From: Nitrospira sp.
GTDB lineage: Bacteria; Nitrospirota; Nitrospiria; Nitrospirales; Nitrospiraceae
Direction of reading: 5' to 3'
Assembly (NCBI GenBank): GCA_024998685.1
Contig: JACOEH010000003.1
Span: 112,411-176,410, forward strand
Length of the DNA stretch: 64,000 nucleotides
In this document: piece by piece, positions 32,674-40,875 of the stretch
How the letters are laid out: the number at the start of each line of letters is the position of its first letter
Position numbering within the stretch: the stretch's first letter is position 1
Position numbers and translations under genes: made by a program
Notes under the pieces: generated by a model
What the model was told of the DNA's origin: nothing
The model's database searches: none
The model's input: the letters and a program-made list of their open reading frames with translations, nothing else

Positions 32674-32815
32674 CTGTTCTCCTCTCTGAAATTCTGTGAT
32701 CAGTCTAGCAAACGACTGAAAATGTGTAAACGAAACTACTGATATATGCCGAGCGTACCGATAGGCAGATGGGACTGAGAAACCCTCTTCTTGTTGAAAG
32801 TCTCTCTCACGCGAC

Positions 32816-35431
32816 ATGCCTGCCTTTTTAAGGGTGCTCCTCCTTCTTCTCATGTCTCATGTCCGGCAATGGCCGTTACGCACCGTGCTGACGATCGTCG
32901 GTGTGGCTCTCGGTGTCTCGGCCTCCGTCGCCGTACGCACCGCCAATATCGACGTGCTGCGGTCCTTTGAGCAGGCGGTCATGACGGTGGCCGGTCCGAC
33001 CACCTTGGAAGTGTCGGGAGGTGAGACCGGGCTTGATGAACAAGTCATTACGCGAATCCGAACGATCGCCGGTGTGACGTCCGCATCGCCGATGATTTTA
33101 CAGACGGCTGTTCGGATGAAGGGAGGGCAAGCCGACCAAGCAGTACAAGTCGTAGGTCTGGATCTTCTGGCCGAACTCAATACACGTGGGTTTCGCCTGA
33201 GCCAACCGACGACGGAAAATCAGTTGCTGGGCATGATCCAGCCACGGGCGGTGTTCTTAGGAGCCAAATTGGCTGCTGAGTGGAATCTGTCGGTCGATGA
33301 TGAACTCGATCTCTTGATAGGGACAGGACGTCTCACCTGTCGGGTCGCAGGGATTCTTCACAATGAGTCGGACCGAACCTCATCGTGGGAACGGATGGCC
33401 GTCATGGATATTGCCGCCGCGCAAATTACATTTCAGATGGTCGGCAAAGTGGATCGAATCGATCTCGTCACCGATGAAAACATGGCCGTCGAAGACGTGG
33501 CTCAGGACCTACGGATCGTGCTGCCACCCTATCTGACGGTGGAGCGGCCAGCCAACCGGGCGAGGCAGGTTGAGCAAATGGTGCGCGCCTTCCGCCTCAA
33601 TCTGACCGTATTGAGCTGGGTCGGGCTATTGGTCGGGATGTTCCTGATTTACAATACGATGGCGTTCGCCGTCGCCCAAAGGAGACGGGAAATCGGAATC
33701 TATCGAGCCGTCGGGATGACCCAGTCTCGGGTGGCGGTTTTGTTCCTGATGGAAGCCGGGTTATTCGGAGGCTTGGGAGGAATCGTCGGAAGTGCGGCCG
33801 GAGTGGCACTCGCGCAAGAGCTGGTGACTCTGCTCAGTCGAACTATTTCGGACCTGTATGTTCCGGTAGGTGCCGGCGAAGGCGGCCTGTTCCGGACCGG
33901 CCGATTCTGGAGCATGATGGTCGAAGGAATTGCGATCGGGTGCGTCGTGTCCATGATCGGTGCCGTCGGTCCCAGCGTGGATGCGAGCCGCACCGCTACG
34001 GTACGCGCTCTGGCTCCGGGGGATTATGAGGCGAGCCGGCAGTTGCGAACGGGGATGCTCGCCGGGATGGGGGTGAGCTTGCTCGTGATCACCGGGATCT
34101 TGAGCCTGCCGGGGCCCATAGGTGAGGTTCCTGTCTCCGGTTATACGGCGACGTTATCGTTGCTGGCAGGACTCGCCTGTCTCGCTCCGATCTGTGTGAC
34201 CGGATGGTCTCGCCGACGCCGATATGTAGGGCGCGACGGTGGAGTCCAAGGAGTCATGAGAGGGATTGCCGTCGAGCATGCATCCCGCAGTCCCGGCCGA
34301 AACGGAGTCACCGTCTCTGCCTTGATGGTGGGATTGGCCATTATGATCGGCGTGTTGGTCATGGTGCGAAGTTTTCGACATACGGTCGAACTGTGGGTTA
34401 CCGATACGGTCTTGGCCGATCTGGTCGTGGCGCCCTCCATGTGGCTGCGGGGTACGGAGATCGGAGGTGCCGGCCGGAGTCTCCCGCCCACGTGGTTGAA
34501 GGTCCTCTCCTCTATCCCCGACGTGGCGGCGGTCGACAGCTATCGTGACGTCCGGATAGAGGTGAACGGCCAACGGGTGGCTGTCGTCTCCCGGGATCTA
34601 CGGCTGCATGCCCAATGGAGCCGGTATTTGGTGCGTCAGGGCGATTCGTCGGAACAGCTGAGGCGGGCGGCCGAGACTCGAGGGCTCCTCGTCTCTGAGG
34701 TCTTGGCCAATCGGCTCGGCGTGGAAGAGGGATCAACGCTGGAAGTCATGACACCGAGCGGTTCCGTGAAATTCCCGATCGTGGCCGTGTTCTATGACTA
34801 CTCGACGGACGGGGGCAAGCTTCTCATGGATCGGGCACTCTACCAATCGCTCTGGCACGATGATCTGGTTACGGTCTTCCCCGTGTATGTGAGCCCTGGA
34901 TCAAGTCTCGATCGAGTGAGAGAAATGATCACCGAACAACTGAGCGGCGCAACGGGCGGGGGGGTCCCGCCGCTCGTGATCAGCAATACGGAGCTGCGGA
35001 AAGAAATTCTGGATATCTTCGATCGGACATTTCTGCTGACCTATGTCCTGGAGGCCATTGCTGTCGTGATTGCCATGCTGGGGATCGTCAATACACTGGT
35101 GACCTCTGTCCTCGAACGTCGCCGGGAATTTGCCACCCTCCGAGCCATCGGCGGCAGCGCGGAGCAAATTCGACAGCTCGTGTTATGGGAAGCGGCGTAT
35201 CTCGGTGTGATCGGGATTACCTTGGGGCTCATCGGAGGAGGCTTGCTGTCTCTGTTGCTGATCAAGGTCATCAACAAGCAATCATTCGGATGGACGATCC
35301 AGATGATTATTCCGATCGGCGCGCTCATTCAGGCCGTGGTGCTTGCGGCCATTGCCACCTTGGTGGCGGGCTACTTTCCTGCCCGCTGGGCGGCACGGCA
35401 ACCGATAATTGACGGATTGCGGGAAGAATAG
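32816..35431 (+). CDS. FtsX-like ABC transporter permease
   Basis: 871 aa with N- and C-terminal FtsX modules and periplasmic domains. Confidence 0.9.
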   Translation: MPAFLRVLLLLLMSHVRQWPLRTVLTIVGVALGVSASVAVRTANIDVLRSFEQAVMTVAGPTTLEVSGGETGLDEQVITRIRTIAGVTSASPMILQTAVRMKGGQADQAVQVVGLDLLAELNTRGFRLSQPTTENQLLGMIQPRAVFLGAKLAAEWNLSVDDELDLLIGTGRLTCRVAGILHNESDRTSSWERMAVMDIAAAQITFQMVGKVDRIDLVTDENMAVEDVAQDLRIVLPPYLTVERPANRARQVEQMVRAFRLNLTVLSWVGLLVGMFLIYNTMAFAVAQRRREIGIYRAVGMTQSRVAVLFLMEAGLFGGLGGIVGSAAGVALAQELVTLLSRTISDLYVPVGAGEGGLFRTGRFWSMMVEGIAIGCVVSMIGAVGPSVDASRTATVRALAPGDYEASRQLRTGMLAGMGVSLLVITGILSLPGPIGEVPVSGYTATLSLLAGLACLAPICVTGWSRRRRYVGRDGGVQGVMRGIAVEHASRSPGRNGVTVSALMVGLAIMIGVLVMVRSFRHTVELWVTDTVLADLVVAPSMWLRGTEIGGAGRSLPPTWLKVLSSIPDVAAVDSYRDVRIEVNGQRVAVVSRDLRLHAQWSRYLVRQGDSSEQLRRAAETRGLLVSEVLANRLGVEEGSTLEVMTPSGSVKFPIVAVFYDYSTDGGKLLMDRALYQSLWHDDLVTVFPVYVSPGSSLDRVREMITEQLSGATGGGVPPLVISNTELRKEILDIFDRTFLLTYVLEAIAVVIAMLGIVNTLVTSVLERRREFATLRAIGGSAEQIRQLVLWEAAYLGVIGITLGLIGGGLLSLLLIKVINKQSFGWTIQMIIPIGALIQAVVLAAIATLVAGYFPARWAARQPIIDGLREE

Positions 35432-35452
35432 GGACTGTGATCTTGAGACGGC

Positions 35453-35812
35453 TCAAACCTTGGCGGTGGGTCCGTACTTCTCTAAGAGGGTTTGAAGTTC
35501 TTCTGGAATCGGCATGGGCTTGAAGGGGGAAACCCTGGCACCTCCTGTATTGCCGATCGGTACCCACATTCGTGAGAACAGTAGCGCTCCCAGGATCCTC
35601 GGTATCTGACCAGTAATTTCTACGACATCTCGGCGCTTCCATCCGACCTTCAGCATCCACCAGTGTGCTCTCGCATGGGCAATGTCGACCGATTGTCCTA
35701 AAATATGCGCCCGCTCAAGATGGGAAAATGCGAGCCGGTAGTCCCCGGCGCTGTACTGGTGAACCGCAGCCGTCATTTCAGCCTCATAGGCTCGCCGAAG
35801 CTCGGGGTGCAT
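35453..35812 (-). CDS. DUF3703-family protein
   Basis: YSAGDYRLAFSHLERAHILGQ...HARAHWWMLKVGWKRRD. Confidence 0.75.
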   Translation of the reverse strand: MHPELRRAYEAEMTAAVHQYSAGDYRLAFSHLERAHILGQSVDIAHARAHWWMLKVGWKRRDVVEITGQIPRILGALLFSRMWVPIGNTGGARVSPFKPMPIPEELQTLLEKYGPTAKV

Positions 35813-35908
35813 GGGTTATTTGTCCATGTATGTCATGCCTCTCACTATACCGTTATGATGCTATGGAGGGAACCCAAAGTGTCGAAACAATGGTTGGCGT
35901 CTAATCTC

Positions 35909-35945
35909 TTCCGCTCGGAAAGCGAGAGACGGGGTGACTTCTTTT
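35909..35945. repeat. leader repeat family 1, partial copy
   Basis: TCCGCTCGGAAAGCGAGAGACGGGGTGACTTC versus TCCGTTCGGAAGCGAAAGATGGGATGACTTC at about 59.0 kb. Confidence 0.5.
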
Positions 35946-35983
35946 GCAAACGGGCTAGCAAGAAGTTAGGGTTCAGACGAATT

Positions 35984-36010
35984 GGTCATTCCCACGAAAG
36001 CGGGAATCTA
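35984..36010. repeat. REP-like palindrome (GGTCATTCCCACGAAAGCGGGAATCTA)
   Basis: Imperfect palindrome of the common CATTCCCGCGAAAGCGGGAAT type. Confidence 0.6.
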
Positions 36011-36035
36011 TAGTCACCTCGATCACGCCCGTCCC

Positions 36036-36272
36036 TCATGCCTCCTGATCGCGTATGAACTCCCGCGCCCGGCGTAGATCGTCGCGAGTGCACAGGTTCA
36101 GCTCCAGCAGCAGATGCTCCAGCGCCGCAACACGCGCCGTCATCTCCGGCAGCACAACATCAATCCGCTCCGTCAACTCGTCCAATCGGCGGCTGAGGCC
36201 GGATTTAGATGTCTTCTTTACAACACTCTTCTTTGCTCGTCCGCGCCGTAGGCGCCGTCTCATCGTCCTCAT
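36036..36272 (-). CDS. hypothetical small coiled-coil protein
   Basis: RLDELTERIDVVLPEMTARVAALEHLLLELNL. Confidence 0.5.
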   Translation of the reverse strand: MRTMRRRLRRGRAKKSVVKKTSKSGLSRRLDELTERIDVVLPEMTARVAALEHLLLELNLCTRDDLRRAREFIRDQEA

Positions 36273-36424
36273 CGGTTGTCGCTTGTATGGTATGGCGTCC
36301 CTCCTGGTTTGCCTGCACCCCTCCGCTTGCCCCTATTTTAAAGACAGTCGCCTCGTATTACGACCATCTCGAAATATGTGCATTCGACCTTGCTATGCGG
36401 TGCTCAGCACTTCTTTTGCCTGAT

Positions 36425-36464
36425 AGGGCGTGATTTCTGAGAGGGAAACGGATAAGCTGCCGGC
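36425..36464 (+). repeat. leader repeat family 2, copy a
   Basis: AGGGCGTGATTTCTGAGAGGGAAACGGATAAGCTGCCGGC; about 33/40 identical to 37302-37341. Confidence 0.6.
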
Positions 36465-36520
36465 CACCCAACGCCGGTCGGTTTGGGCGTCCGCATTTCT
36501 GTGCGTTCGAGACATATCTT

Positions 36521-36832
36521 ATGAAGTCCATTCGCGATTGTTTTGGTCGATTAATTAGATTGACGGACGAGCGAATGGTACACATTCTCCAGCATCCCGA
36601 AATGATAGGTATGGAAGCGGAGGTTGCTTATGTTCTTCAAAGACCAGCAGAAGTGCGTCTTTCTCGTTCAGATAGGACTGTTCAGCTATTTTACGAGTAC
36701 TATGCCAAGACACGTGTTGGTGGGAAATGGCTCTGTGCCGTGGTAAAGTATGCGACAGACGATGGCTTTGTTGTGACGGCCTATTTCACTGATCGGCTGA
36801 AACCAGGAGAGCGCCTATGGCCGAAAAAGTAA
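36521..36832 (+). CDS. possible BECR-fold (PBECR-like) nuclease/toxin
   Basis: VAYVLQRPAEVRLSRSDRTVQLFYEYY...GGKWLCAVVKYATDDGFVVTAYFTDRLKPGERLW; overlaps the DUF2283 ORF. Confidence 0.55.
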   Translation: MKSIRDCFGRLIRLTDERMVHILQHPEMIGMEAEVAYVLQRPAEVRLSRSDRTVQLFYEYYAKTRVGGKWLCAVVKYATDDGFVVTAYFTDRLKPGERLWPKK

Positions 36833-37029
36833 AAATCTGGTTCGATCCCGAAGCCGATTACCTGGAAGTCCAGTTTCGGGAGGCTCCGGGCTTCATGCGA
36901 CCGACTGCGCATGATGCCGTCATGGAGCGTGTGGATGAACAGGGCCATATCTTGGGCTTCAGCGTGCTTGGCGTCAGTCGCTTTCCCAAAGACCATCCAT
37001 TGGAAGCGGAACTCGCCGTCGGGGAATAA
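36817..37029 (+). CDS. DUF2283-family protein (putative antitoxin partner)
   Basis: KVKIWFDPEADYLEVQFREAPGFMRPTAHDAVMERVDEQGHILGFSVLGVS. Confidence 0.8.
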   Translation: MAEKVKIWFDPEADYLEVQFREAPGFMRPTAHDAVMERVDEQGHILGFSVLGVSRFPKDHPLEAELAVGE

Positions 37030-37301
37030 TTCAGTACACATCTACATATTAGCTATCCCACCCGCTTCCATCACTCACCTCTCGAGGTGTCTTCTCTCGT
37101 GCGGTGATCTTTCGTATTCTCCCTCTCAATCGCGCGATTCGGTGTGACGGCTGACAGTTCACCCTTCCGAGCCGCCTACAACTAAAGGCTCAACACTCAC
37201 AACTCACGATTGAGCTTCAAACGAGCCACAGGCAGGACTCCCCAGCCCAATCGTAACGAACAATTCAATAGTCGAACTTACGATTGAGGCTATATAAAAG
37301 G

Positions 37302-37341
37302 AGGGCGGGATTTCTTAAAAGGAAACCGGTAAGCTTCCGGC
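37302..37341 (+). repeat. leader repeat family 2, copy b
   Basis: AGGGCGGGATTTCTTAAAAGGAAACCGGTAAGCTTCCGGC. Confidence 0.6.
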
Positions 37342-37399
37342 GCTCATTTATTCAGCGGGGTGTTGTAAGCGTTCCGTCCAATCAATCGGAGAAGGGTTC

Positions 37400-37688
37400 A
37401 TGCCGAAATCGAAGAAAGAATCAGAGAAGCCCAAAAACGGCGAGTCGTCTGCACTTGAGGCGAAGCTTGCCCTCTATAAGACGCGCCGCCGTCCACGGCT
37501 CGGACCAGTGTGTAACTGATGAACCGCAAGTGAATGCCATAGCCGGACGGCTCAGCCTTAGCCCTCCTCAGCGAGAGTCTTTTGAAGCCCTCGACCGCGT
37601 GACAGAGATTGTCCCGCCCAAGAAGTACGACGATCTCACTACAGCTCTGACTGTGATCAAGAGCGAGTTCCCACGAGTCATAGATTAA
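37400..37688 (+). pseudogene. N-terminal remnant of a DEAD/DEAH restriction (Res-type) subunit
   Basis: MPKSKKESEKPKNGESSALEAK..., then in a second frame VNAIAGRLSLSPPQRESFEALDRVTEIVPPKKYDDLTTALTVIKSEFPRVID*, resembling the N-terminus of Res helicases before motif I. Confidence 0.55.
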
Positions 37689-37700
37689 ATTGGCGAGTGG

Positions 37701-37767
37701 AAGGACATCTTCTGCCCGAAAAGTTAACGAAGTGGTGACTTCGTTAGCGAATGAAGGTATTCTGCCG
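37701..37767 (+). repeat. leader repeat family 1, copy upstream of the Res gene
   Basis: 37735-37767 is 29/33 identical to 59022-59054. Confidence 0.7.
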
Positions 37768-37802
37768 CACATGCATGCCGTTTCCCATGATGTCGGTTCG
37801 CA

Positions 37803-39416
37803 ATGAGTGCTGATTTCTTCTCCAAACCCATCATCAATTCACCCTACGCGTATCCCATGCGTCATTGGGAACTCGACGACCAAGGCCAACCGACGCACAA
37901 GATTATAGAGAAGCGTCGCCCGGCGGAATTTATCACGCCGATTCCGAAGCCCAAAAAGCGAAAGAGTTCAGAAAAGCAGGCCTCGATCGTCTTTGACGAA
38001 GGGAAGGGTCTCTCGACTCAAGAGCAACAATATGACATCACCGCCATCATCAACGGTGTACGCGACCACGTCGATGCATGGCGTCAATTGACAAGTCCAA
38101 GCGACTGGCAAGTCACGCCAGAGACGGCTCGGTTACTTCAACACTGGCGGCATCACAAATTCAACAATACGCGACCATTCTTCTGCCAAGTCGAGGCGGC
38201 TGAAACGGCCATTTGGTTGACTGAGGTGGCTTCAAATACCAAGGCGGGCAAAGGTTTTCTCGATCATCTCGCAAACTCGAACAACGATGCGAATCCAGGC
38301 CTGTCTCGTCTAGCATTAAAGTTAGCCACAGGGGCAGGCAAGACCACGGTCATGGCCATGCTGATCGCGTGGCAAACGATCAATGCCGTGCGTCGCCCGA
38401 ACAGCAAGAAATTCACCCGTGGTTTTCTCGTTGTGACGCCGGGTTTGACAATTAAAGACCGTCTTCGCGTCCTCCTCCCAAACGATCCAGATAGCTACTA
38501 TGCGAGCCGCGAACTGGTACCCCACGATCTCCTCGATGAAGTACGGGATGCCAAAATCGTCATCACGAACTACCATGCCTTTAAGTTGCGAGAACGATTG
38601 GAACTGTCAAAAGGAGGCCGCTCTCTCCTTCAAGGACGAGGGGAAGAACTCAATACACTTGAAACAGAAGGACAGATGCTCCAGAGGGTAATGCCCGATT
38701 TGATGGGCATGAAGAACATTCTGGTTCTCAATGACGAGGCGCACCACTGCTATCGGGAGAAGCCTGGGGCCAAAACCGACGATGAGGACCTCAAGGGAGA
38801 CGACAAGAAGGAAGCCGAGAAGAATAACGAAGCGGCTCGCCTATGGATATCGGGTTTGGAAATTGTCACGCGCAAGCTCGGCATCACCCAGATCATTGAC
38901 CTATCGGCCACGCCCTTCTTTCTTCGCGGCTCCGGTTACGCAGAAGGGACGTTGTTTCCTTGGACCATGAGCGACTTCTCGCTCATGGATGCGATTGAGA
39001 GCGGCATTGTAAAGCTGCCTCGGGTGCCCATCACGGACAACATTCCGGGCAACGAAATGCCGATGTTTCGCAACCTGTGGGAGCACATCAGGGCCAAGAT
39101 GCCGAAGAAAGGTCGTGGCAAAGCTGAGGGTTTAGACCCCCTTGAGTTACCGCCCCAATTACAGACGGCGCTTGATGCGCTCTACGGCCACTACGAAAAG
39201 ACATACGAGCTCTGGGCCGAGAGAAGGTCCCTGTGCCGCCCTGTTTCATCATCGTCTGTAACAACACCTCCACGTCCAAGTTGGTGTACGACTATATCTC
39301 CGGCTTCCAGAGGGAGAATGCAGACGGGTCCAGTAGGCTTATGTTTGGGCGATTGTCACTCTTTCAAAACCACGATGAGCATGGCAATCCACTCCCACGT
39401 CCGCGAACCTTGCTGA
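37803..39416 (+). CDS. type III-like restriction subunit Res, N-terminal helicase part (frameshifted; true homology ends about 39222)
   Basis: LATGAGKTTVMAML (motif I), LNDEAHHCY (motif II), DLSATPFF (motif III). Confidence 0.85.
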   Translation: MSADFFSKPIINSPYAYPMRHWELDDQGQPTHKIIEKRRPAEFITPIPKPKKRKSSEKQASIVFDEGKGLSTQEQQYDITAIINGVRDHVDAWRQLTSPSDWQVTPETARLLQHWRHHKFNNTRPFFCQVEAAETAIWLTEVASNTKAGKGFLDHLANSNNDANPGLSRLALKLATGAGKTTVMAMLIAWQTINAVRRPNSKKFTRGFLVVTPGLTIKDRLRVLLPNDPDSYYASRELVPHDLLDEVRDAKIVITNYHAFKLRERLELSKGGRSLLQGRGEELNTLETEGQMLQRVMPDLMGMKNILVLNDEAHHCYREKPGAKTDDEDLKGDDKKEAEKNNEAARLWISGLEIVTRKLGITQIIDLSATPFFLRGSGYAEGTLFPWTMSDFSLMDAIESGIVKLPRVPITDNIPGNEMPMFRNLWEHIRAKMPKKGRGKAEGLDPLELPPQLQTALDALYGHYEKTYELWAERRSLCRPVSSSSVTTPPRPSWCTTISPASRGRMQTGPVGLCLGDCHSFKTTMSMAIHSHVREPC

Positions 39417-40873
39417 TTGACAGCGAGCAATTGGAATCCGGCGAAGCGCTGGATGACAACTTCCGCAGCATGGCCGCCGACGAAATCGAACGTTTTCGCC
39501 GCGAGATCGTCGAGCGGACCGGGGATCGACGGCAGGCCGAAGACTTGACGGACCAAGATCTGCTTCGGGAGGTGATGAATACGGTCGGCAAGCCGGGCCG
39601 CCTTGGGGCCGACATACGGTGCGTGGTGTCGGTGTCGATGCTCACAGAAGGATGGGATGCGAATACGGTCACGCATGTGCTCGGCGTGCGGGCGTTTGGA
39701 ACGCAGCTCTTGTGCGAACAGGTCATCGGGCGCGCATTGCGGCGCCAGTCCTATGAGTTGAACGACGACCACCAATTTAATGTCGAGTATGCGGATGTGC
39801 TCGGTATTCCCTTTGATTTCAATGCCAAGCCCGTCATCGCACCGCCTCAGCCGCCGCGCGAGACCATTCAAGTCAAGGCGGTCCGTCCCGATCGCGATGC
39901 GCTTGAAATCACCTTCCCCCGCGTGGAGGGATACCATATTGAGCTGCCGGAGGAGCGGTTGACGGCGAGGTTCAATGAAGACTCCACTCTTGAACTCACA
40001 CCCGATTTAGTCGGGGCAACGGAAACCCGCAATTCCGGAATTATCGGCGAAAGCGTGGACCTGAATCTCGTCCATACCGGAGACGTGAGGCCGTCTCAGG
40101 TCGTCTACGAACTAACCTCGCATTTCCTGATGACCCGGTGGCGTGATGCCAATGGCGATCCGCAGTTGCATCTCTTCGGTCAGCTGAAACGTATGGTGAA
40201 ACAGTGGCTGGATGAGAAATGCTTGATCTGTAGGGGAGGGACCTACCCGGCGCAGCTCAAGTACAAGATGCTGGCCGAGATGGCCTGCCAAAAGATCATG
40301 GCAGGCATCACGCGAGAGTTCATGGGGAAGAAGCCGATCAAAGCCGTGCTCGATGCCTACAATCCCGCTGGCTCGACCAGGCATGTGCGGTTCAATACCT
40401 CCAAACCCTCCCGCTGGGAGACAGACGCGCGGCGCTGTCATATCAATTGGATCATGCTCGACAGCGATTGGGAAGGCGAGTTCTGTCGCGTGGCCGAGGC
40501 TCATCCCAAGGTCAGAGCCTATGTCAAAAATCACAATCTCGGTCTGGAAGTGCCGTACCGGTATGGATCGGAGACCAGGCGGTATATCCCCGATTTCATT
40601 GTGCTGGTCGATGACGGTCATGGTGATCAAGATCTGCTCCACCTCATCGTCGAGATCAAGGGCTACCGGCGTGAAGATGCGAAGGAAAAGAAGGCCACCA
40701 TGGAGAATTATTGGGTACCGGGGGTGAATAACCTTGGAAGCTATGGCAGGTGGGCCTTTGCCGAGTTCACGGAGGTCTATCAGATCGAGACCGACTTCGA
40801 GGCCAAGGTCGCGAGCGAGTTCAACAAGATGGTTGAGGCCGCCACAGCCAGGCCAGTGGTCGAGGGGAAATAA
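39233..40873 (+). CDS. type III-like restriction subunit Res, C-terminal part with PD-(D/E)xK-like motif (frameshifted)
   Basis: PPCFIIVCNNTSTSKLVYDYISGF; EGWDANTVTHVLGVRAFGTQLLCEQVIGRALRR; YIPDFIVLVDDGHGDQDLLHLIVEIKGYR. Confidence 0.85.
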   Translation: MPPCFIIVCNNTSTSKLVYDYISGFQRENADGSSRLMFGRLSLFQNHDEHGNPLPRPRTLLIDSEQLESGEALDDNFRSMAADEIERFRREIVERTGDRRQAEDLTDQDLLREVMNTVGKPGRLGADIRCVVSVSMLTEGWDANTVTHVLGVRAFGTQLLCEQVIGRALRRQSYELNDDHQFNVEYADVLGIPFDFNAKPVIAPPQPPRETIQVKAVRPDRDALEITFPRVEGYHIELPEERLTARFNEDSTLELTPDLVGATETRNSGIIGESVDLNLVHTGDVRPSQVVYELTSHFLMTRWRDANGDPQLHLFGQLKRMVKQWLDEKCLICRGGTYPAQLKYKMLAEMACQKIMAGITREFMGKKPIKAVLDAYNPAGSTRHVRFNTSKPSRWETDARRCHINWIMLDSDWEGEFCRVAEAHPKVRAYVKNHNLGLEVPYRYGSETRRYIPDFIVLVDDGHGDQDLLHLIVEIKGYRREDAKEKKATMENYWVPGVNNLGSYGRWAFAEFTEVYQIETDFEAKVASEFNKMVEAATARPVVEGK

Positions 40874-40875
40874 GC

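Noticed and set aside
35460-35475. TGGCGGTGGGTCCG resembling the tRNA-Met 3' end (possible attL)
   Set aside because: Only about a 10-bp exact match and it is inside the DUF3703 coding end; could be chance
37199-37285. Two AACT(C/T)ACGATTGAG repeats about 73 nt apart as operator pair
   Set aside because: Short motif without a linked regulator; insufficient evidence
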